Shown here: in pieces, positions 36,049-42,056 of the stretch | How positions within the stretch are numbered: the stretch's first letter is position 1 | Layout of the letters: every line of letters begins with the position of its first letter | Source: Eubacteriales bacterium | GTDB taxonomy: Bacteria > Bacillota > Clostridia > Christensenellales > Aristaeellaceae | DNA: 42,056 nucleotides | Reading direction: 5' to 3' | NCBI GenBank assembly: GCA_028693055.1 | Contig: JAQUWD010000004.1 | Span: 70,973 to 113,028, forward strand | Notes under the pieces: model-generated | Told to the model about the DNA's origin: nothing | Database searches by the model: none | Seen by the model: only the letters and a program-made list of their open reading frames with translations | Position numbers and translations under genes: made by a program

Positions 36049-36645
36049 TTATACCATCCCGGTGAGCGCTCCTTGGCGGATCATTTGGTCGGCCATGGAG
36101 GCCATGTCGTCAGCGGGCTCGTTGCAATTTCGCTCCACCCACGCGCGCACCAACCCCATACAACCCGACATAACGAAAGTATAGCGATAGTCAAATTTCG
36201 TGTCGTCCACTGGCGCGTCGGTCTTCTTGTGCAGCTTTAGCCAATCGCTCAGGCACTTTTCCCGCACGACCTGATTCATTTTATTGAAGAAGGCCATATC
36301 TCCGTTCTCGCTAAGCAGGACATGGCACAGCGCCTTGTTCTCGCAGACAAACTGAAACAGATCACGCAAAAAGGGCAGCATCACGTCCAAAACCGTTTCG
36401 TCCTGATGGGACAGCACAATCTGATCGAATTTCTCGAACATTTCATTTTCTAGCTGCTCCAGCATGTCAAAGATATCTTTATAGTAAAGATAGAAGGTGC
36501 CGCGATTCACGTCCACCAGCTCTGCCAGCTCGCGAACGCTGACGTCCTTAATGGGCTTGCGCGAGATCAACTCGATCAATCCCTGCATAAGCAGCTTCTT
36601 CGTCCGGCGAACCCGCCGGTCTTCTTTTTTTTCGTTGTTTTCCAT
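36049..36645 (-). CDS. TetR-family repressor
   Basis: 198 residues. The N-terminal helix-turn-helix (RRTKKLLMQGLIELI, then VRELAELVDVNRGTFYLYYK) is standard; the C-terminal ligand domain has no clear specificity. It is divergent from the MMPL gene across 187 bases containing several palindromes, so it most likely represses the transporter and itself and is released by a ligand the transporter exports. It converges with the surface-protein gene, with a small CCCCAA/TTGGGG stem between. Confidence 0.93.
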   Translation of the reverse strand: MENNEKKEDRRVRRTKKLLMQGLIELISRKPIKDVSVRELAELVDVNRGTFYLYYKDIFDMLEQLENEMFEKFDQIVLSHQDETVLDVMLPFLRDLFQFVCENKALCHVLLSENGDMAFFNKMNQVVREKCLSDWLKLHKKTDAPVDDTKFDYRYTFVMSGCMGLVRAWVERNCNEPADDMASMADQMIRQGALTGMV

Positions 36646-36664
36646 AGTTGACCGCCCTCTTTGT

Positions 36665-36689
36665 TCAACACTTTCAATAATTTTGTTGA
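36665..36689. promoter_or_regulatory. TCAACA/TGTTGA inverted pair near the TetR gene
   Basis: TCAACA (36665-36670) and TGTTGA (36684-36689) are inverted copies. The same hexamers recur in the opposite order at 36785-36801 near the MMPL start site, which suggests a shared binding motif. Confidence 0.35.
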
Positions 36690-36725
36690 GTATCTCCTGC
36701 TTTGCTTCGACTGTGTTGTATAAAC

Positions 36726-36747
36726 ATCAGTTCATTTATGAACTGAT
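36726..36747. promoter_or_regulatory. Palindromic operator upstream of the MMPL promoter
   Basis: ATCAGTTCAT and ATGAACTGAT are perfect 10-base arms around TT, ending two bases before the -35. The half-site CAGTTCATT recurs at 36803-36811 downstream of the promoter. It is the best candidate TetR binding site. Confidence 0.65.
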
Positions 36748-36749
36748 TA

Positions 36750-36778
36750 TTGATTTACACCACATATATTATTATACT
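36750..36778 (+). promoter_or_regulatory. Promoter of the MMPL operon
   Basis: TTGATT (36750-36755) and TATACT (36773-36778) with a 17-base spacer. Palindromes lie immediately upstream (36726-36747) and over the start site (36784-36805). Confidence 0.7.
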
Positions 36779-36783
36779 ATCAG

Positions 36784-36805
36784 CTGTTGATAAAGTCAAC
36801 AACAG
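36784..36805. promoter_or_regulatory. Second operator-like inverted repeat at the MMPL start site
   Basis: CTGTTG (36784-36789) with CAACAG (36800-36805), and within it TGTTGA with TCAACA, form overlapping inverted repeats at the expected transcription start. Confidence 0.5.
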
Positions 36806-36832
36806 TTCATTAATACGACGGGAGGAATTTCA

Positions 36833-38896
36833 TTGAACAGGCTGGTCAAATGGATGGTCAAGCACCGCATAGTTGTGCTGCTGATCTGCCTTGCGCTGGT
36901 GGTGCCGTCGGTGCTGGGCATGGCAGCCACGCGTGTGAAATATGACCTGATGGATTATTTGCCCTCTGATCTGGACACGGTCAAGGGGCAGGAGATTCTC
37001 ATGAAGGACTTTGGCAAGGGCGCCTTCTCCCTGTGCATCACCCAAGGCATGAACGAGGCTGACCAGGCTGCCTTGGAGGACGCTATTCGCGACGTGCCTC
37101 ATGTAGAATCCGTTATCGGCTATGCTTCGGCAACTGACGGCGCTTTTCCCGCCGAGCTGCTGCCTAACGATTTGTATGCTTTATTCAATAGCGGCGACGC
37201 GCGGTTGTTCGCGGTTTTCTTCGACGGTACCACCTCCGCTGAGGGAACCATGGAGGCCGTTCAGCAAATCCGAGACGTTGCGGGGCAGCAATGCTTCATT
37301 AGCGGCTTAAGCGCCATCGTTACCGATACGAAGCTCATGGTCGAGCAGCAGGAGGGCACGTACATCGCCATTGCGGTTGTGCTGTGCTGCATCGTGCTCA
37401 TGCTCACCATGGACTCCTTCCTTCTGCCGCTCATCTTCCTGCTGTGCATCGGCGTGGCGGTTCTGTGGAATATGGGCAGCAACTACTTCCTTGGCGAAAT
37501 TTCCTATATCACCAAGGCTGTTGCCGCTGTACTGCAGCTGGGCGTGACACTGGACTACTCCATTTTCCTCTGGCATGCGTATAAGGAAGAAAAGACGCAC
37601 ACCGACGATAAGGATGAAGCCATGAGCGTTGCGATTGGCAAAACGTTTAGCGCCATCTTGGGCAGTAGCCTGACAACCGTGGCTGGCTTTGTGGCTATCT
37701 GCTTTATGAGCTTCACTTTGGGCCGTGATCTCGGCATTGTGATGTGCAAGGGCGTGCTGCTGGGCGTGCTAGGCACGGTAACACTGCTTCCCGCCGTCAT
37801 CCGCATGCTGGACGGAGCGATCGAAAAGACGAGCCACAAGCCCCTACTGCCCGATGTGGGCGGCATTAGCAAGTTCATCGTCAAGCACTATAAGGCGCTG
37901 TGCTGCCTTTTGATTGTGCTGGTCATCCCCGCCTTCTACGGTTATCAGCACATCGGCGTATATTATGACATGAGCACCTGTTTGCCCCAAGAGCTACTAT
38001 CGGTGCAGGCTAATAACAAGCTGGCAAACGACTTTAACGTTTCCACCAGCCACCTACTGTTGGTGGATGCGGACGTTTCCTCCCATGACATGCGGGACAT
38101 GACCGACGAAATGAGCGCGGTGGACGGCGTGTCCTCTGTGGTTGGCCTTGATTCGCTACTGGGCGTAGGCGTTCCCGAAGCCGCACTGCCGGACAGCGTA
38201 GTTTCTATGGTCAAGAGCAACCGTTACCGCCTGATGCTGATCTCTTCCGAATATGTGGTTTCCTCTGATGCGGTGAACGCTCAAATCGAAACGCTAAACG
38301 GCATTTTGAAAAAGTATGACCAAGGCGGCATGCTCATTGGCGAGGCGCCTTGCACCAAAGACTTAATTACCTGTACAAATACGGACTTTACGGTTGTGAG
38401 CATCATCTCCATTGTGGCGATTTTCCTCATTATCGCCTTGGTGCTTAAGTCGATTTCTTTGCCCGTGGTTTTGGTGCTCATCATCGAGTCGGCCATCTGG
38501 ATAAACCTTTGCATACCTTACTTTACAGGAACAACGCTTCCCTTCGTTGCGCCGATTCTTATTTCCACCATTCAGCTGGGCGCGACGGTGGACTACGCCA
38601 TCCTGATGACGACGCGCTACAAGCAGTCCCGTTGCGATGGGCTGGAGAAGGCCGAGGCTGTGGGCTATGCGGTAAAGTCCTCCGCTCAATCCATTCTGGT
38701 TAGCGGCTTTGGTTTCTTCGCGGCAACCATTGGCGTGGGCATTTATTCCAACGTGGACTTGATCTCCTCCATGTGCAACCTCATCGCCCGGGGCGCGCTG
38801 TGCTCTGTGATTGTGGTGCTATTCCTGCTCCCTGCGCTGCTGCTAGCCTGCGATAAGCTGATCGTTCATACCACCCTGAATATGAAGAAAGCCTGA
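36833..38896 (+). CDS. MMPL/RND-family transporter
   Basis: 687 residues starting at TTG (GGGAGG seven bases ahead). A membrane helix at the N-terminus, an extracytoplasmic loop, then five helices (from about 170), repeated after a second N-terminal-like helix at about 350, give the 12-helix RND plan. Charged residues of the proton relay region are suggested by LGVTLDYSIFLWHAYKEE and its second-half counterpart LGATVDYAILMTTRYKQS. Family members move lipids or hydrophobic compounds across the membrane. It is 15 bases from the secreted heptad protein gene, presumably a partner, and divergent from the TetR gene. Confidence 0.92.
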   Translation: MNRLVKWMVKHRIVVLLICLALVVPSVLGMAATRVKYDLMDYLPSDLDTVKGQEILMKDFGKGAFSLCITQGMNEADQAALEDAIRDVPHVESVIGYASATDGAFPAELLPNDLYALFNSGDARLFAVFFDGTTSAEGTMEAVQQIRDVAGQQCFISGLSAIVTDTKLMVEQQEGTYIAIAVVLCCIVLMLTMDSFLLPLIFLLCIGVAVLWNMGSNYFLGEISYITKAVAAVLQLGVTLDYSIFLWHAYKEEKTHTDDKDEAMSVAIGKTFSAILGSSLTTVAGFVAICFMSFTLGRDLGIVMCKGVLLGVLGTVTLLPAVIRMLDGAIEKTSHKPLLPDVGGISKFIVKHYKALCCLLIVLVIPAFYGYQHIGVYYDMSTCLPQELLSVQANNKLANDFNVSTSHLLLVDADVSSHDMRDMTDEMSAVDGVSSVVGLDSLLGVGVPEAALPDSVVSMVKSNRYRLMLISSEYVVSSDAVNAQIETLNGILKKYDQGGMLIGEAPCTKDLITCTNTDFTVVSIISIVAIFLIIALVLKSISLPVVLVLIIESAIWINLCIPYFTGTTLPFVAPILISTIQLGATVDYAILMTTRYKQSRCDGLEKAEAVGYAVKSSAQSILVSGFGFFAATIGVGIYSNVDLISSMCNLIARGALCSVIVVLFLLPALLLACDKLIVHTTLNMKKA

Positions 38897-38911
38897 AAGG
38901 AAGTTCGTCCT

Positions 38912-40732
38912 ATGAAAAAGCGTGTATTTTCCCTGATGCTGGTTTTCACCTTGCTGCTAAGCTGCGCCGCAGGCGCGGAAACAACCAAGCACGAACGGGT
39001 TTTTGCCGTGGTGAGCGCCGACGGCGCTGCCCAAACCATCATTGACAGCGTGCGGCTGGACAACGCCGACGCGTTGGATGAAATCATCGATAAGACGGCG
39101 CTTAGCGACATTGAAAACGTGGGCGGTCATGAAGCCTTTACCCAAGACGGTGAAAACCTTGTCTGGCAGGCGGCGGGTAAGAGCATCACCTACCAAGGCA
39201 ACGGCAATGAGGCGTTGTTTGTCAGCCCCATACTCACTGTGACGGCCGACGGTAAAGCCGCTACCGACCTGACCAAGCTAAACGGCAGCGTTACCGTCAC
39301 TGTGAGCTATCAGGTGAACCGAGCCGCCCCTTACCTTGCCGTAAGCGCACTGCTTCTGGATCCCGAAACCTTCGTCAATGTGAGTGCGGACAATGCAGTG
39401 GTCATGGAAGAGGGCAGCCGGACGTTTTTGGTGGGCTATGCCGTGCCCGGCGCGGATAGCACCATCGGTCTGCCTGATCATTTCTCCTTCACCTGCAATT
39501 GCACCGACGCTACCCTGAACGACATGTACACCGTGGTCACCGCCCAGCCTGTCAAGGCGCTTGCCGAGGAGATGACGGCAAAAACCGCCGACGGCATCAC
39601 GCTGGCGGATACGCTAACGGAGTGCCTAACCGCTTTGCGGGACGGAAAAGACCTACCCGTAGGCGATGAAAAGGTTACGGACGTGTTTGCCGCAGTGGCA
39701 ACGCTTCGGGACGGAGCGTCCCAGCTGGCGGAGGGTTCCTCTGCCTTGGCAGACGGCGCGGCTTCTCTTTGCGAGGGCGCGACGCAGCTACAACAGGGGC
39801 TGGCTACCCTCACCGAGAATAATGACGCTTTGAATCAGGGTGCGGCGCAGGTCTTTGCCGCTACACTGACCACCGTGAACGCGCAGCTTGCCACTGCTGG
39901 CTTGGATGCAGCTGGGATCACTCTACCCGAGCTTACCGCTGAAAATTATGCGCTGGCGCTACAGGGCGTGATGGATCAACTGAACCCCGAAGCCTTGAAG
40001 GAACAGGCTACCGCCGCAGCAAGCGAGAAGGTTCGCGCCGCCGTGGAAAAGCAAAAAGAGCAGGTGGTTGCAGGCGTGACACAGGCTATGCAGGCCAAGG
40101 TGTTAGAGGGCGTGCTGGCAGCCGCCGGCATGCCCATGACCGCCGAGGATTATGAGGCTGCCATCAAGGCTGATAAGGTGCCTTCCACGCAAGCCCAGCA
40201 GATTGAGGATGCAGTCAAGACGCAGATGGCAACCGACGAGGTAAAGGCACAGCTGAACGCCGCTGTTGAGCAGCAGATCGAAGCTCTTGTGGCCCAAAAT
40301 GTTGCCGCCGAAGATGTGCAAAAGCAGATCAACGACGCTATTGCTCCCGCACAGACTGCTTATGATTCCATTGCCGCGTTAAAGGCACAGCTGGATTCGT
40401 TAAACACCTTTGTTACCGGCATTGCCAGCTATACTGCGGGCGTGACCTCCGCGTCCGAGGGCGCGACGCAGCTAACGGATGGCAGCGTTCAGCTGGCAGA
40501 GGGCAGCAAGCAGCTCGCCGAGGGCAGCGCACAGCTGAACCAGGGCGTGGCGGATGGCATAAAGAAGATTGTGGATACGCTTCTGCCCACGCTGACGGAC
40601 GATGTGCTTCCCGCTCTGACCACTTGGTCGGCTACCGCCGACAGCGCCTCCGCGCTCACTGGCTATGACCTTGCCGTCGATGGTATGACTCAGAATTTGG
40701 TGTTCATCATTCGCACCGACGCTACAAAGTAA
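38912..40732 (+). CDS. Secreted protein with L-x-x-G heptad repeats
   Basis: 606 residues with a signal peptide (KKRVFSLMLVFTLLLSC; the L-L-S-C end could be a weak lipobox). A beta-rich N-terminal region is followed by two runs of ALxxGxxxLxxG-type heptads, at about 265-300 and 515-550, on either side of a long Ala/Glu-rich helical region likely to be coiled coil. This heptad is known from YhgE/Pip-type envelope proteins, but the C-terminal membrane domain of YhgE is absent. Encoded just after the MMPL transporter, it is probably an extracytoplasmic subunit spanning the envelope (inference). Confidence 0.75.
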   Translation: MKKRVFSLMLVFTLLLSCAAGAETTKHERVFAVVSADGAAQTIIDSVRLDNADALDEIIDKTALSDIENVGGHEAFTQDGENLVWQAAGKSITYQGNGNEALFVSPILTVTADGKAATDLTKLNGSVTVTVSYQVNRAAPYLAVSALLLDPETFVNVSADNAVVMEEGSRTFLVGYAVPGADSTIGLPDHFSFTCNCTDATLNDMYTVVTAQPVKALAEEMTAKTADGITLADTLTECLTALRDGKDLPVGDEKVTDVFAAVATLRDGASQLAEGSSALADGAASLCEGATQLQQGLATLTENNDALNQGAAQVFAATLTTVNAQLATAGLDAAGITLPELTAENYALALQGVMDQLNPEALKEQATAAASEKVRAAVEKQKEQVVAGVTQAMQAKVLEGVLAAAGMPMTAEDYEAAIKADKVPSTQAQQIEDAVKTQMATDEVKAQLNAAVEQQIEALVAQNVAAEDVQKQINDAIAPAQTAYDSIAALKAQLDSLNTFVTGIASYTAGVTSASEGATQLTDGSVQLAEGSKQLAEGSAQLNQGVADGIKKIVDTLLPTLTDDVLPALTTWSATADSASALTGYDLAVDGMTQNLVFIIRTDATK

Positions 40733-40779
40733 GCTTGCCTAAAGGGGTGGATGGGGAAACAATTGAAAATCAAAAGCCA

Positions 40780-41670
40780 TCACTGTTGAGCCTGTTCCTT
40801 CATCGAGTCTTTGGTTACGATGATTGTACCCAGTATCATCATAGCAAGGGCAAGCCAAAACCGTCCGGTGGGAAGCTGCCGGAAGATCGCTAATGAGAAT
40901 ACAACGCCGATAAAGGGAGCAAGCGCATAATAGGAGCTGGTTTTGGCTGCACCAAGGGTGCGTTGGGCATAAACATAGAAGAAAATGCTTAGCCCATATG
41001 CCACAAAACCAAGCAGCAATACTTGTGGGATAAGCAGAAGGGATGGAATCTTTTCTCCCACGCATAATGCGATGACCAGCGAACCGCTCCCTGAACCGAA
41101 GCCTTTCACTACGACAATTTCCAACGGATCACTATGGGACAGCTTTCGTGTGCAGTTGTTTTCCAAGCCCCAGCATGCGCAAGCCATCAGCACAAAGATT
41201 GACCCAAGGGAAAAATGAAAGCTGGTTGCGTCCTCCACAGATAGTAGGAGACTGGATAGCGTTACGAATCCAATGCCTATCCATAACTGTTTGCTGATCT
41301 TCTCTTTGAACAGAAGCAAAGCGATCAATGTGGTCGCTACGATTTCAAAGTTGTTCAGTAAGGATGCATTGGCTGAGGTCGTCATGGAGAGTCCTGTCAT
41401 TAACAGGATCGGAGCGATAATGTCCAGCGCCACCATGCCAATCACATAGGGGCGATCCTTCCGGGTTAGGCTTATTTCTTTGCCTGCGCCAGTCTTGCTT
41501 CTTCGCACAAGCCCGACTACAAGCATCCCCATCCCTGCGCCCAAATACAGGAAAGCCGCCATCATCATGGGCGGAACGTCTGCCAGTAGCAGCTTTGACA
41601 ACGGCGCGTTCAACGCATAGAGGGCTGCGGCTAACGCTGCATACCAGACGGCACGACTCGTTTGCTTCAC
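40780..41670 (-). CDS. EamA-family (DMT) transporter
   Basis: 296 residues with ten predicted membrane helices in two EamA repeats. Family segments include YALNAPLSKLLLADVPP, a loop after the third helix, TTSANASLLNNFEIVAT and FGSGSGSLVIAL, and in the second repeat YYALAPFIGVVFSLAIF. Such proteins export amino acids, nucleotides or other metabolites; the substrate cannot be told. It begins 10 bases downstream of the truncated metal-sensor gene on the same strand, so it may once have been controlled by that sensor. Confidence 0.93.
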   Translation of the reverse strand: MKQTSRAVWYAALAAALYALNAPLSKLLLADVPPMMMAAFLYLGAGMGMLVVGLVRRSKTGAGKEISLTRKDRPYVIGMVALDIIAPILLMTGLSMTTSANASLLNNFEIVATTLIALLLFKEKISKQLWIGIGFVTLSSLLLSVEDATSFHFSLGSIFVLMACACWGLENNCTRKLSHSDPLEIVVVKGFGSGSGSLVIALCVGEKIPSLLLIPQVLLLGFVAYGLSIFFYVYAQRTLGAAKTSSYYALAPFIGVVFSLAIFRQLPTGRFWLALAMMILGTIIVTKDSMKEQAQQ

Positions 41671-41679
41671 AATACAGCC

Positions 41680-41886
41680 TCATTTCAGGAATTTGTCGAT
41701 AGCGTCATTCAACTTGTCCAGAGCTGCGCGATCATCATGCTCGACCGCTTCCATTACGCAGTGGGTCATGGGATCGCGCAGCAACAGCTTGCCGCTGGAA
41801 TGGATAGCGCTGCGCACGGCAGCAAGCTGAAGTAGTTCACATTCTTCTATCCCCATAGGGGGATAGAAGGAGTGTATCAAAATCAA
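41680..41886 (-). pseudogene. Truncated CsoR/FrmR-family metal-sensing repressor
   Basis: At most 68 codons (TTG at 41886), of which about 58 are family-like from the ATG at 41856. LLQLAAVRSAIHSSGKLLL, then HCVMEAVE and AALDKLNDAIDKFLK match the last two helices of CsoR/DUF156 repressors, with the His and Cys metal ligands (THC). The first helix, with the start of the protein and most of the DNA-facing residues, is missing, and a Cys stands only four residues before the Gln instead of the usual six. No Shine-Dalgarno site is visible. The likely explanation is a deletion that joined the upstream region to the second half of the gene. Confidence 0.65.
41844..41869. promoter_or_regulatory. 26-bp palindrome, possible CsoR-type operator
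   Basis: CTTCTATCCCC and GGGGATAGAAG are perfect 11-base arms around ATAG. G/C-tract inverted repeats with flanking AT are the usual form of CsoR-family operators. The ATG of the truncated gene lies within it. Confidence 0.5.
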
Positions 41887-41927
41887 ACTCTTGCGTCAAT
41901 TTGTGCTTCCCATTCCGGCCTGACAAC

Positions 41928-41980
41928 ATGGGGCTGTCTCAAAACGGTTAGAAGAAATTAACCAGTAAAGACAGCCCCAT
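41928..41980. repeat. Two-tier inverted repeat, possible small mobile-element remnant
   Basis: ATGGGGCTGTCT (41928-41939) and AGACAGCCCCAT (41969-41980) are perfect 12-base arms; GGTTA/TAACC forms an inner stem. GGGGCTGTCTCAAAA-like ends are, from memory, common in Firmicute insertion-sequence termini. No T-run on either side supports a terminator. Confidence 0.45.
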
Positions 41981-42011
41981 TGAATCCCTAAACTTCCCGA
42001 GACCCCATAAA

Positions 42012-42056
42012 AACAAGCGCTACGGCCGCCCGAAAGGGTGTACCGAAGCGCTTGTT
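42012..42056. terminator. Hairpin cut by the window edge, possibly a terminator
   Basis: AACAAGCGCT (42012-42021) and AGCGCTTGTT (42047-42056) are perfect arms, with an inner CCC-GAAA-GGG stem. Flanking A residues on the left and a T-rich right arm at the edge fit a bidirectional terminator, but the sequence stops here. Confidence 0.4.

Overview
The window reads as chromosomal DNA of a Clostridia-type Firmicute, most likely an anaerobic gut carbohydrate fermenter. This rests on AGGAGG-type Shine-Dalgarno sites, several TTG starts, a CtsR-type operator before clpB, intrinsic terminators with U-runs, DUF1015, DUF1294 and DUF6273 proteins, a CUT1 sugar ABC transporter and many AraC regulators. 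Base composition looks moderately G+C rich by eye. The exact taxon cannot be fixed from the sequence.

Layout. 1-11.5 kb is a mixed housekeeping and accessory region: the tail of a serine hydrolase, an SCP2-like protein, a membrane-anchored sortase-B-like domain that has lost its catalytic His and Cys, a DUF1015 protein, ClpB with a CtsR operator, a MATE exporter, a TIM-barrel/TolB-propeller fusion, a DUF1294 protein, a GNAT acetyltransferase and a small membrane protein.

11.7-22.0 kb is a nine-gene same-strand catabolic operon: Ldh-family oxidoreductase, KDPG-aldolase-like protein, aldo/keto reductase, glycerate 2-kinase, enolase paralogue, aldehyde dehydrogenase, PfkB kinase, fucose/arabinose-isomerase-like protein and class II aldolase. 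It looks like two routes joined. One is an isomerase-kinase-aldolase route giving DHAP plus an aldehyde. The other resembles a non-phosphorylative Entner-Doudoroff branch (2-keto-3-deoxy acid to pyruvate and glyceraldehyde, then glycerate, then 2-phosphoglycerate). The enolase paralogue lacks most of the enolase acid/base residues, and the KDPG-aldolase-like protein has an altered phosphate pocket. This operon is the best candidate for an undescribed pathway.

22.0-33.8 kb is a carbohydrate-use region under three AraC-type regulators: a GldA-like dehydrogenase, a family 4 glycoside hydrolase, a three-gene CUT1 ABC transporter without its ATPase, two short-chain dehydrogenases and a type I dehydroquinase-like Schiff-base enzyme that seems retargeted to another substrate. 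A 0.77 kb stretch before the first short-chain dehydrogenase holds no recognisable gene.

33.8-42.1 kb is a cell-envelope and transport region. It has a DUF6273 surface protein with a sortase-type tail, whose ribosome binding site is buried in a strong hairpin. It also has a TetR/MMPL/heptad-repeat secreted-protein cassette with palindromic operators around its promoter, an EamA transporter, and a truncated CsoR-family metal-sensor gene starting inside a 26-bp palindrome. The window ends in two inverted-repeat structures.
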